Shown: positions 25,298-32,705 of the stretch, in pieces
Layout of the letters: each line of letters opens with the position of its first letter
Numbering within the stretch: the stretch's first letter is position 1
Origin: Flavobacteriales bacterium UBA7468
GTDB taxonomy: Bacteria; Bacteroidota; Bacteroidia; Flavobacteriales_D; Crocinitomicaceae
Direction: 5' to 3'
Length of the DNA stretch: 64,000 nucleotides
Assembly: GCA_002478565.1 (NCBI GenBank)
Contig: DLPC01000022.1
Coordinates: 48,899 to 112,898 of the forward strand
Position numbers and translations under genes: made by a program
The notes under the pieces: generated by a model
The model's input: the letters and a program-made list of their open reading frames with translations, nothing else
Told to the model about the DNA's origin: nothing
The model's database searches: none

Positions 25298-25975
25298 TTA
25301 TTGTTCAAAGCTGTAAACAAGTCCTGCGTGCAAGCCTACAGACGCTGCATTGGTATTGTAATAAGTTGGATATCCATCCAAAGGTAAGCCAAGCGCATCA
25401 ACACCTTTTGCATCTGCGGTACTGTACATAAATCTCGCACTAATAGACAACATCACCGGAATTTTAGGCAAACTCATTCTGCCACCAACACCTACCATAT
25501 AGCCCATAAAACTTTGGTAGCGTGACGTTGCATCAAAAGAGTAATTAGACAAATTCACGTCATTGGTTGCGCTGTAGGTTGCATTTTTCACATTGTGTAA
25601 TACCACACCAAACTCACCAAAAGATCCTTTTGCACCACCTACTCTAAGGTAAACTGGAATTTGTGTCAGGTCCAAATTTACTTCTGAAGTATAAGACGAA
25701 TTTGCTGAAACAATTGTACCTTGATAAGCACCTCTAAGTGAGCCTAAAAGCAGTTCTGCACCGATACCTATTTTACCATAATTCACATTCACAGCTGCGC
25801 CGTAATTAGAATTAAAGGCAAAATCATAATCTTGTGAAGCGCCTAAATCAGAGATGTTTTTATTGAATAAAGCACTGGAATTGTAGGCATATTTAACCTG
25901 TGCATCAATACTCAATTGAGCGTGTAGTGTCTGAACACCACAAAAAAGTAAAATAGGTAGAAGTAGTTTTTTCAT
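25298..25975 (-). CDS. Outer-membrane beta-barrel protein
   Basis: The 225-residue protein has a signal peptide (1-19, ending LHAQ) and alternating hydrophobic/polar strands throughout (AAVNVNYGKIGIGAELLLG, LTQIPVYLRVGG, MGYMVGVGGRMSLPKIPVMLSISARF), ending in SVGLHAGLVYSFEQ, close to a barrel-closing strand though with Gln rather than Phe last. It looks like a small porin/OmpX-like barrel of eight strands or more. Function unknown. Monocistronic, closed by the shared hairpin. Confidence 0.75.
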   Translation of the reverse strand: MKKLLLPILLFCGVQTLHAQLSIDAQVKYAYNSSALFNKNISDLGASQDYDFAFNSNYGAAVNVNYGKIGIGAELLLGSLRGAYQGTIVSANSSYTSEVNLDLTQIPVYLRVGGAKGSFGEFGVVLHNVKNATYSATNDVNLSNYSFDATSRYQSFMGYMVGVGGRMSLPKIPVMLSISARFMYSTADAKGVDALGLPLDGYPTYYNTNAASVGLHAGLVYSFEQ

Positions 25976-26031
25976 AGTTTGTTTTTGTTAAAGTTAGCAA
26001 GATATCGATACGCAAATGCAATCCAAAAAGT

Positions 26032-26039
26032 TATCTTAG
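26032..26039 (+). promoter_or_regulatory. -7-like box TATCTTAG before the phosphotransferase gene
   Basis: One mismatch to TAnnTTTG, ending 4 nt before the ATG at 26044, as in other putative leaderless genes. Confidence 0.4.
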
Positions 26040-26043
26040 ATTT

Positions 26044-26640
26044 ATGAAACAGCTTCCTTTTGCACTTATTTTGTTCCGCTTAGCTTTAGCTCCGTTGCTA
26101 CTTTACCTCGCAAATTTGGGCCCAGCATACTATTTATTCATCGTCATTTGCTGTTACCTTGCGCTCATCTCCGATGTTTTTGATGGCATTATTGCTCGGC
26201 ATTATAATGTTGCGACACCATCCCTGAGGCTCTGGGACAGCAACGTCGATTTGATTTTTTGGCTCTGTGCATGTTGGTGTATCTGGATTGGTTTTGCTAC
26301 AGAAATTGAGCAGCGCTGGTCAATCGTTATACCTCTTTTACTCCTGGAATGGATTCCGGATATCATTTATTGGCTGCGCTTTAGAAAATTCGGTTGCGCG
26401 CACAATTACTTTTCTAAGCTTTTTGGCATTTTTCTACTGCTGAATTTTACTTTTCTTTTCGGATGGAACTCCTCAATTCTTCTGACCACCACCATCATTC
26501 TGGGCCTCATTTCTCAGATAGATCGCATCTTAATTGCCTTGATTTTACCAGCCAGAACTTGCGACATTCCTAGTGCATACCATGCCCACTTAATCAAAAA
26601 AGGAGTACCTTTCAAAAAATACAAACTCTTTCATTCTTAA
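26044..26640 (+). CDS. CDP-alcohol phosphotransferase family protein, altered motif
   Basis: The 198-residue polytopic membrane protein has about six helices. The family motif D-xx-DG-xx-AR-x8-G-xxx-D-xxx-D is read as D44, D47, G48, A51, R52, L61, D65, D69: all four metal/catalytic aspartates are present, but the second Gly is Leu. The family transfers a CMP-linked head group or alcohol to make phospholipids (PgsA, PssA and similar). The C-terminal third (PARTCDIPSAYHAHLIKKG) is not typical of PgsA. The substrate is unknown, and the missing Gly leaves activity uncertain. A secreted protein of unknown function follows 3 bp downstream. Confidence 0.82.
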   Translation: MKQLPFALILFRLALAPLLLYLANLGPAYYLFIVICCYLALISDVFDGIIARHYNVATPSLRLWDSNVDLIFWLCACWCIWIGFATEIEQRWSIVIPLLLLEWIPDIIYWLRFRKFGCAHNYFSKLFGIFLLLNFTFLFGWNSSILLTTTIILGLISQIDRILIALILPARTCDIPSAYHAHLIKKGVPFKKYKLFHS

Positions 26641-26643
26641 ATC

Positions 26644-27327
26644 ATGAATTTTTATTCTCTGCTCATTTTTTGCTTCCTTTCTTTAACTAGCTTCGGGCAA
26701 TTCACCTTGTCGGAAGGTTATTTCACAGGCAAAAACATCCATCAAAAAGACATCGACGAATTTTTTTCTGGTAAACAAAATACCCAACAAGAACAACTCA
26801 ATCTTGACTTTGAATATGTCGACAGCATATTGGTTTTACCCGGTTTTAAAAATCTCGATATTTTAGCCATTGAAAGTCAAGTTCTAAGGAAGTTGATCTT
26901 TGCGGACTCACTACCATTAGTCGGTGTCATAGAATTAAACACACCATCATTGGACAGCATCACAAATGTAGCCGTTCCAGAATTGTTTCAATTATCCTTA
27001 AAAGCGAACCTCAAAACCTTTCCGAGCTTTATTTGCGAGGCCAACAACCTCAAACACGTTTCAATAGAAAATTATTCTTTAGTTAGCGAACCTCAATGTT
27101 GGGAAGAACGAATTCAAAACCACCAATTTGAATATTCCACGCTTGAAATTTATGACCACTATCATGGAGAACTCATCTATGAAAGCAATTCAGCTGATTT
27201 CGAGTCTATGGAAGATGATTACGACATCGAAGGCTACGACAACAAGTTACAACGCCGCATTACCATCGCCCGCCGCAGTTTCGGCGTCCTATTCAGCGGT
27301 TTGTTGTTTTTAATTTGGAGGAGTTGA
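26644..27327 (+). CDS. Secreted protein of unknown function, LRR-like, C-terminal helix
   Basis: The 227-residue protein has a signal peptide (1-19, ending SFGQ). Residues 55-145 contain irregular Leu-rich steps (FKNLDILAIES, LRKLIFADSLPL, VIELNTPSLDSI, LFQLSLKANLKTFPSF, NLKHVSIENY) that resemble degenerate leucine-rich repeats. Acidic residues 183-200 precede a basic segment (LQRRITIARRS) and a final hydrophobic helix (FGVLFSGLLFLIW). That tail suggests a membrane anchor. It starts 3 bp after the phosphotransferase gene, so is co-transcribed with it. No family recognised. Confidence 0.7.
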   Translation: MNFYSLLIFCFLSLTSFGQFTLSEGYFTGKNIHQKDIDEFFSGKQNTQQEQLNLDFEYVDSILVLPGFKNLDILAIESQVLRKLIFADSLPLVGVIELNTPSLDSITNVAVPELFQLSLKANLKTFPSFICEANNLKHVSIENYSLVSEPQCWEERIQNHQFEYSTLEIYDHYHGELIYESNSADFESMEDDYDIEGYDNKLQRRITIARRSFGVLFSGLLFLIWRS

Positions 27328-27334
27328 ATTGAAA

Positions 27335-27363
27335 TAAAAAAACCCCACATTACTGTGAGGTTT
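27335..27363 (-). terminator. Terminator after tRNA-Arg
   Basis: On the minus strand CCTCACA pairs with TGTGGGG (one G-T) around a GTAA loop, then seven T. It closes the tRNA cluster. Confidence 0.8.
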
Positions 27364-27368
27364 AAGAG

Positions 27369-27442
27369 TGATCCCGTTTGGATTCGAACCAAAGACCTAC
27401 TGCTTAGAAGGCAGTTGCTCTATCCAGCTGAGCTACGGGACC
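27369..27442 (-). tRNA. tRNA-Arg (anticodon TCT)
   Basis: Acceptor GGTCCCG pairs with CGGGATC (one G-T); D arm AGCTCAGCTGGATAGAGC, anticodon loop TTCTAAG, T arm GGTTCGAATCC. The CCA end is not encoded. It is the last gene of the Ser-Pro-Arg cluster, behind a strong hairpin. Confidence 0.96.
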
Positions 27443-27450
27443 GTTATAAT

Positions 27451-27481
27451 CAAAAAAGGGGGATGATTGCTCATCCCCCTT
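27451..27481 (-). terminator. Terminator-like hairpin between tRNA-Pro and tRNA-Arg
   Basis: On the minus strand a perfect 11-bp stem (27456-27466 with 27471-27481, GGGGGATGA core, GCAA loop) is followed by a T-run. It stands 2 nt after the Pro discriminator and 8 nt before tRNA-Arg. Confidence 0.8.
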
Positions 27482-27482
27482 G

Positions 27483-27557
27483 TCGGGGCGGCAGGATTCG
27501 AACCTGCGACCTCCTGGTCCCAAACCAGGCGCGATGACCGGACTACGCTACGCCCCG
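27483..27557 (-). tRNA. tRNA-Pro (anticodon TGG)
   Basis: Acceptor CGGGGCG with CGCCCCG; anticodon stem CCTGG/CCAGG around TTTGGGA; T arm AGGTTCGAATCCT. CCA is not encoded. Middle gene of the cluster. Confidence 0.96.
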
Positions 27558-27586
27558 AACTGAAGTTCGATACGGTCTAAATTTAG

Positions 27587-27676
<90 letters not shown>

Positions 27677-27697
27677 ATGTGTTCAATGAACGGATGG

Positions 27698-27705
27698 CAA
27701 AAGTA
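27698..27705 (-). promoter_or_regulatory. tRNA cluster promoter box TACTTTTG
   Basis: On the minus strand a perfect TAnnTTTG box, 21 nt before the 5' end of tRNA-Ser, allowing a short 5' leader for RNase P. Confidence 0.6.
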
Positions 27706-27745
27706 CAAAAACATTCCGTTTTTAAAAGCTTTTTTTGGATTTTTT

Positions 27746-28918
27746 TTAACCTTGATAGTTAAATTCTCCATGTTCGCTTCGGATAGTCACCATTTTTGCT
27801 GGTGCCGCCTCTACCCTTCCTACTACTTGTGCAGCTATTCCAAATTGCTCAGAAACTGCTATAATTTGTGCTGCAAGTTCCTCAGGCACATAAACTTCCA
27901 TGCGATGTCCCATATTGAAAACTTTGTACATTTCTTGCCATGGCGTCTTGGATTCTGACTGAATCATGTGAAACAATGGCGGTGTTGGAAAAAGATTGTC
28001 TTTAATGATGTGTAGGTTCTCAATAAAGTGCAATATTTTAGTTTGAGCACCTCCAGAACAATGCACCATCCCGTGAATTTGGTCGTGAAATTGATCTAAG
28101 ATGGCTTTAATGACTGGCGCGTATGTTCTTGTTGGTGATAAAACCAACTGCCCAGCGTCTAGTGGAGTGCCCTCTACTTTGTCGGTGAGTAATTTTGATC
28201 CGCTGTAAACGAGATCTTTTGGCAGAGAACTATCGTAGGTTTCTGGGAATTCGTCTGCTAATGAATGATGAAAGACATCGTGCCGTGCACTGGTAAGGCC
28301 ATTGCTGCCCATGCCCCCATTATATTGATTTTCATAAGTAGCTTGACCAAAAGAAGCCAAACCAACAATGACATCGCCTGGGCGAATGTTGTCATTGGAA
28401 ATGACTTTGGAGCGCTCCATGCGGCAAACCACAGTTGAATCTACGATAATGGTACGCACGAGGTCCCCGACATCGGCAGTTTCTCCGCCTGTTGAATGGA
28501 TGTCAATGCCGAAAGATCGCAATTCAGCCAATAAATCTTCGGTGCCGTTGATAATCGCAGACAGAACTTCACCTGGAATGAGTAGTTTATTGCGGCCGAT
28601 GGTGCTTGACACTAAAATAGGGCCTGTAGCACCAACACACAATAAATCGTCGATGTTCATGATGAGTGCATCTTGGGCAATACCGCGCCAAACGGAGAGA
28701 TCACCCGTTTTTTTCCAGTAAGCGTAGGCCAAAGATGATTTGGTTCCGGCGCCGTCTGCGTGCATCACGATGCAATAATTGGGATCATTGGTCAGGTAGT
28801 CAGGGACTACTTTACAAAATGCTTGTGGAAATAAGCCTTTGTCGAGTTTAGCGATGGCGTTGTGGACATCTTCTTTGCCGGCAGATACGCCGCGCTGTTG
28901 GTAACGGTTGTCAGACAT
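27746..28918 (-). CDS. purM: Phosphoribosylformylglycinamidine cyclo-ligase (AIR synthase family)
   Basis: The 390-residue protein is a PurM-fold member: RGVSAGKEDVHNAI, MHADGAGTKSSLAY, DALIMNIDDLLCVGA, STGGETADVGDLVRTII, GDVIVGLASFGQATYENQYNGGMGSNGLTSARHD, VHCSGGAQTKIL and KVFNMGHRMEVYVPE. PurM closes the imidazole ring (FGAM to AIR) in purine synthesis. It is about 45 residues longer than the E. coli enzyme and diverges from it, but this form is usual in Bacteroidetes. No other pur gene is nearby. It lies downstream of xseB on the same strand. Confidence 0.88.
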   Translation of the reverse strand: MSDNRYQQRGVSAGKEDVHNAIAKLDKGLFPQAFCKVVPDYLTNDPNYCIVMHADGAGTKSSLAYAYWKKTGDLSVWRGIAQDALIMNIDDLLCVGATGPILVSSTIGRNKLLIPGEVLSAIINGTEDLLAELRSFGIDIHSTGGETADVGDLVRTIIVDSTVVCRMERSKVISNDNIRPGDVIVGLASFGQATYENQYNGGMGSNGLTSARHDVFHHSLADEFPETYDSSLPKDLVYSGSKLLTDKVEGTPLDAGQLVLSPTRTYAPVIKAILDQFHDQIHGMVHCSGGAQTKILHFIENLHIIKDNLFPTPPLFHMIQSESKTPWQEMYKVFNMGHRMEVYVPEELAAQIIAVSEQFGIAAQVVGRVEAAPAKMVTIRSEHGEFNYQG

Positions 28919-28931
28919 AAAATGCTTTGTG

Positions 28932-28939
28932 CAAAGTTA
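28932..28939 (-). promoter_or_regulatory. Possible purM promoter box TAACTTTG
   Basis: On the minus strand a perfect TAnnTTTG box overlaps the xseB stop codon and ends 13 nt before the purM ATG. It may give purM its own transcript in addition to read-through from upstream genes. Confidence 0.45.
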
Positions 28940-29149
28940 GTGTTCTTCTGCTAAATTGTTTGGACCTTCTTTGAGGTCATCGAGTATTTTTTGAACATCT
29001 GCCTCGGTTTCTGTGAGTACAGCTCGGCATGCCGCAACTAATTCGGTTGCTCTTTTGACTTGGGCTCCAAGTTGGTCAACTTCAATTTGGCCACTTTCCA
29101 TCTCTCGGACCAAGCGCTGTAATTCGGCAAATGCTTCAGTATATTTCAT
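28937..29149 (-). CDS. xseB: Exodeoxyribonuclease VII small subunit
   Basis: The 70-residue helical protein matches XseB: YTEAFAELQRLVREMESGQIEVDQL, then a coiled-coil ATELVAACRAVLTETEADVQKIL. Exonuclease VII degrades single-stranded DNA from both ends, with several small subunits per large subunit. The large-subunit gene xseA, often adjacent, is not in this window. It follows the DjlA-like gene by 2 bp. Confidence 0.92.
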   Translation of the reverse strand: MKYTEAFAELQRLVREMESGQIEVDQLGAQVKRATELVAACRAVLTETEADVQKILDDLKEGPNNLAEEH

Positions 29150-29151
29150 GA

Positions 29152-29913
29152 TTATTTGAATCCTCGGCGTTTTTTAATGGCTTCGTAAGCGTCTTGTATG
29201 CGCTGAAATTTCTCTTGAGCACCTTTCAGGTATTCTTCACCCATATGGGCCACCTTGTCTGGGTGATGCGCCACCGCCATTTTACGATAAGCTTTTTTAA
29301 CTTCTTCGTCAGTGGCACTTTCTTCGATGCCAAGGATTTTATAATCGGAATCAACGTTGCGGTAGAACATATTGCGCAGGCTTTCGAACTCGACGGCGGG
29401 AATACCGAGCATTGTGGCAATTCTGGAAATCACATTGAATTCTGCCGTACCTACGTCGCCATCAGCTTTCGCAATACCAAAGAGGTAATGTACCAATTGC
29501 GTACGCACTTCAGGTGTCATGCGGTTGCGGATGTCGTGACAAATTTCTTGTAGGGGAATGCTTGGCGCGTCAAGGAATTGCTTGAGCGTTTGCAAGTGAG
29601 TGGCGTTAAATTGGCGGCCAAATTGTGCTGAAAAGAAACTCTTGACGTAGTCGAGTTCGATGCGCAATACTTTACCATCTGCTTTCATAACCGCTGCGGA
29701 AAGCGCCATGAGCATCGTTGGTAAGTCGTATTTAGAACTTTGCCTGCGGTAAAATTCAAATGGATCTTGGGCAGTACCCTGACCGTTCGTTTGACCACTT
29801 CTTGCCCCTTGTTGGTATTGATCGATCAAGGATCCGATGGCAAAACCTAAAAAAGCCAAGCCAATCTTACGAGTTAAAATAAGGGCGCCGATGCCCAAAA
29901 TCCATTTGTACAA
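29152..29913 (-). CDS. TerB-DnaJ co-chaperone (DjlA-like), TTG start
   Basis: The 253-residue protein has a Gly-rich N-terminal membrane segment (3-30), a TerB-like helical domain (about 60-180: LMALSAAVMKADGKVLRIELDYVKSFF, FGIAKADGDVGTAEFNVI) and a C-terminal J domain with YKILGIEESATDEEVKKAYRKM and HHPDK. Such proteins stimulate a DnaK-type Hsp70 at the membrane. The reading frame starts at a TTG; no nearby ATG would keep the membrane segment, so TTG is the likely start. It lies between htpG and xseB; the link to htpG may reflect a chaperone operon. Confidence 0.88.
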   Translation of the reverse strand: MYKWILGIGALILTRKIGLAFLGFAIGSLIDQYQQGARSGQTNGQGTAQDPFEFYRRQSSKYDLPTMLMALSAAVMKADGKVLRIELDYVKSFFSAQFGRQFNATHLQTLKQFLDAPSIPLQEICHDIRNRMTPEVRTQLVHYLFGIAKADGDVGTAEFNVISRIATMLGIPAVEFESLRNMFYRNVDSDYKILGIEESATDEEVKKAYRKMAVAHHPDKVAHMGEEYLKGAQEKFQRIQDAYEAIKKRRGFK

Positions 29914-29948
29914 AATCTGAAATTTAAAGCGTGTTCAAAGCTACGCAA

Positions 29949-31841
29949 TTAAGCAATATGTTCGATGTTTCGTTGAATGAAGGCATCGAGCGCTGCTCCT
30001 TTAAGAAGGCCTTGTGCCAACATTGCGAGGTCAACGAGTTGTTTCACGCTTTGTTCTTGAGCTTCAGTTTCTTGTTGCAAGAGTTTGCCCACCGTTGGGT
30101 GATTCGCATTGACCGTCAGGTTAAACATTTCAGGGAAAGCGCCATAAAAACCGCCGCCTCCACCTAATTTTTGCTGCTCCATCATGCGGCGAATAAATTC
30201 TGGCTGCGTAATGATGATAGGCGCTTCTTGCTCGCTCATGCTTTCAAATTGAACTGTAAATTTCTCTTTGTTAATTTGCGCTTCAAAAACTGGCTTGAGT
30301 TTTTCTTCCTCTTCTTTGCTCAATTTTGATGGCAACTCTTCTGTTTTTTGAATGAGCTTATCAAGGCTATCGGCATCTACGCGCGCAAAACTGATGTTCT
30401 CGTTGGTTTGTTCGAGTTTAGAAATCCAGTGAGGCGCCAATGGGCCATCTAACACCAAAACACTGTATCCGCGATCTTTGGCTTTTTTAACAAATGCATA
30501 TTGTTCCTCAGCATCATTGGTGTAGAGCAATATGGTTTTGTTATCTTTATTAGTTTGTAAGGCTTTTACTTGCTCGATGTACTCGTTGAGTGTATAAAAT
30601 TTGTCGTCGGTAGTTTTGAATAGACTGAAATCTTTGGCTTTTTCGGCAAATTTCTCTTCGGACAGCATTCCATATTGTACAAATACTTGAAGATCTGGCC
30701 ATTTCACTTCGAAATCTGCGCGGTCTTTCTTGAACATCTCGGCAAGTTTGTCAGCGACTTTTTTTGTAATGTGCGCAGAGATCTTCTTGACATTGCCATC
30801 GCTTTGCAAGTAAGAACGAGAAACGTTCAATGGAATGTCTGGTGAGTCGATGACACCATGAAGTAGTGTTAAAAATTCTGGTACGATTTCAGCAACGCTA
30901 TCGGTGATAAAAACTTGGTTGCTGTAAAGGTTGATCTTGTTGCGTTGCACCTCGACATTTTCCTTGATTTTTGGAAAATACAAGATCCCCGTGAGGTTAA
31001 ACGGATAATCTACGTTGAGGTGAATGTGGAAGAGCGGTTGCTCAAAAGTCATAGGATAGAGCTCACGATAGAATTGGTCGTAGTCTTCTTGTTTGAGATC
31101 AACAGGCGCTTTTGTCCAGGCAGGGCTCGGATTATTAATTTGATTCGGCACCTCAATAGCCACTCTTTTGACATTTCCTTTGTCGTCTTTTTCACCTTCA
31201 GGAGAATCGATGTACTCTGTTTTGGTACCGAAGAATACTGGAATCGGCAAAAACTTACAGTATTTGTCGAGGATACCTTGAATGCGCTGTTTTTCTAAGA
31301 ACTCCGCAGACTCTTCATTGATGTAAAGTATAATGTCAGTGCCACGTTGTTGTTTTTCGATTTCAGTGAGCGTGAATTCAGGAGAACCGTTAGACTCCCA
31401 TTGAACAGCTTGTGCGCCTTCATAGCGTCCTAGTGTTCGGATTTGAACTTTTTCTGCCACCATAAAAGCAGAATAAAAACCAAGACCAAAGTGGCCAATG
31501 ATTTGCTCAGCGCCTTCTTTGCCTTTGTATTTTTCAACGAATTCTTCGGCACCAGAAAATGCAATTTGATTGATGTACTTATCAATTTCTTCTGCTGTCA
31601 TACCAATTCCGTTGTCGCGGATGGTAAGGGTTTTGGCCTCTTTATCTAGGATGACCTCAACTTTCAACTCGCCAAGTTCACCTTTGTATTCTCCGTTTTT
31701 AGCCAAAACATTGAGCTTCTGGCTCGCATCAACGGCATTCGAGACTAATTCACGTAGGAAAATTTCGTGATCTGAATAAAGAAATTTTTTGATGATCGGA
31801 AAGATATTTTCCGTTTGAACATGTATTTGACCTGTTTTCAT
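29949..31841 (-). CDS. htpG: Molecular chaperone HtpG (Hsp90)
   Basis: The 630-residue Hsp90 has the ATP-binding N-domain (NAVDAS, LTIRDNGIGMT, GHFGLGFYSAFMVAEKV), middle domain (PLNVSRSYLQSDGNVKKIS with the catalytic-loop Arg) and a C-terminal dimerisation region. Length is close to other bacterial HtpG. It acts on late folding steps of client proteins in the cytoplasm. It is divergent from an SDR gene over a 97-bp gap with repeated TTGTCAA motifs. Confidence 0.98.
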   Translation of the reverse strand: MKTGQIHVQTENIFPIIKKFLYSDHEIFLRELVSNAVDASQKLNVLAKNGEYKGELGELKVEVILDKEAKTLTIRDNGIGMTAEEIDKYINQIAFSGAEEFVEKYKGKEGAEQIIGHFGLGFYSAFMVAEKVQIRTLGRYEGAQAVQWESNGSPEFTLTEIEKQQRGTDIILYINEESAEFLEKQRIQGILDKYCKFLPIPVFFGTKTEYIDSPEGEKDDKGNVKRVAIEVPNQINNPSPAWTKAPVDLKQEDYDQFYRELYPMTFEQPLFHIHLNVDYPFNLTGILYFPKIKENVEVQRNKINLYSNQVFITDSVAEIVPEFLTLLHGVIDSPDIPLNVSRSYLQSDGNVKKISAHITKKVADKLAEMFKKDRADFEVKWPDLQVFVQYGMLSEEKFAEKAKDFSLFKTTDDKFYTLNEYIEQVKALQTNKDNKTILLYTNDAEEQYAFVKKAKDRGYSVLVLDGPLAPHWISKLEQTNENISFARVDADSLDKLIQKTEELPSKLSKEEEEKLKPVFEAQINKEKFTVQFESMSEQEAPIIITQPEFIRRMMEQQKLGGGGGFYGAFPEMFNLTVNANHPTVGKLLQQETEAQEQSVKQLVDLAMLAQGLLKGAALDAFIQRNIEHIA

Positions 31842-31862
31842 TTTTTATCTGTTTTGCTCTTG

Positions 31863-31934
31863 CTTGTCAATAAAAATGCCAAGTTGAAAATGCTGACATT
31901 TTGACAAGCAACTGCGTTTTTTTTGTCAATTTTG
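31863..31934. promoter_or_regulatory. htpG/SDR divergent control region with TTGTCAA repeats
   Basis: The 97-bp gap holds three copies of TTGTCAA: 31864-31870 (plus), 31901-31907 (inverted) and 31923-31929 (plus). The first two form an 8-bp inverted repeat (CTTGTCAA/TTGACAAG). The third overlaps the -7-like box CAATTTTG at 31927-31934, which ends 4 nt before the SDR ATG. The arrangement suggests an operator, but no known regulator is implied. Confidence 0.4.
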
Positions 31935-31938
31935 CAGT

Positions 31939-32688
31939 ATGAAATATGCAATCATTACCGGTGCAAGTTCCGGATTTGGAGAAGCCATTGCAACTGAGCT
32001 CCAAAACATGGGCTACGGTCTGGTCTTACTCGCAAGAAGAATAGATCGCCTCCAAGAACTTCAAAAAAAACTAAATAAAACCGAAGTTTACATTGCACCG
32101 CTAGATGTTCGAGATGAAACCGCTGTTCAAAAGTGTATTTCGGAGTTACCCGTGCATATTTCAGCAAATATTTTTGTCTTGATCAATAATGCTGGGCTTG
32201 CCGTGGGTAGAGGCCCATTAGACCAAGGTCTTTCTGACGACTGGAACCGCATGCTAGACACCAATGTGAAAGGCTTGCTTTATATGAGCCATGCCGTGAT
32301 TCCGCTCTTGGCCCAACACCCATTTAGCCATCTGATTAATCTATCTTCAATTGCTGGCAAGGAAGTTTATGCCGGAGGCAATGTGTATTGTGCAAGCAAA
32401 CACGCCGTTGACGCCATTTCGAAATCTTTGAGGATAGATTTACTCGAGAAACAAATTAAGGTTTGTAACATCGCCCCAGGTGCTGCTCAAACTGAATTCT
32501 CATTGGTGCGTTTCAAAGGAGATGCTCAAACTGCTACGCAAGTTTACGATGGCTTTGAACCTTTACAAGCCACTGATATTGCACAAACAGTTGCATTTAT
32601 TTTGAGCAGACCTGCTCATGTCAGTATTGCAGACATTACCATCATGCCGAGTGCGCAAGCAAACGGCAGCTTATTTAACAGAAAATAA
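31939..32688 (+). CDS. SDR family oxidoreductase (YdfG-like)
   Basis: The 249-residue classical short-chain dehydrogenase has the cofactor motif GASSGFGEA (8-16), ARRIDRL favouring NADP(H), NNAGLAVG, LSSIAGKEVYAGGNVYCASK with the Ser-Tyr-Lys triad, and NIAPGAAQTEFS. It resembles E. coli YdfG, an NADP-dependent 3-hydroxy acid/serine dehydrogenase, but the substrate cannot be fixed. pgk follows 17 bp later on the same strand. Confidence 0.93.
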   Translation: MKYAIITGASSGFGEAIATELQNMGYGLVLLARRIDRLQELQKKLNKTEVYIAPLDVRDETAVQKCISELPVHISANIFVLINNAGLAVGRGPLDQGLSDDWNRMLDTNVKGLLYMSHAVIPLLAQHPFSHLINLSSIAGKEVYAGGNVYCASKHAVDAISKSLRIDLLEKQIKVCNIAPGAAQTEFSLVRFKGDAQTATQVYDGFEPLQATDIAQTVAFILSRPAHVSIADITIMPSAQANGSLFNRK

Positions 32689-32705
32689 TTTTACACCACC
32701 CCATT

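Noticed and set aside
27355..27537. 60-codon plus-strand ORF
   Set aside because: It is read antisense across tRNA-Arg and tRNA-Pro, a well-known kind of spurious ORF.
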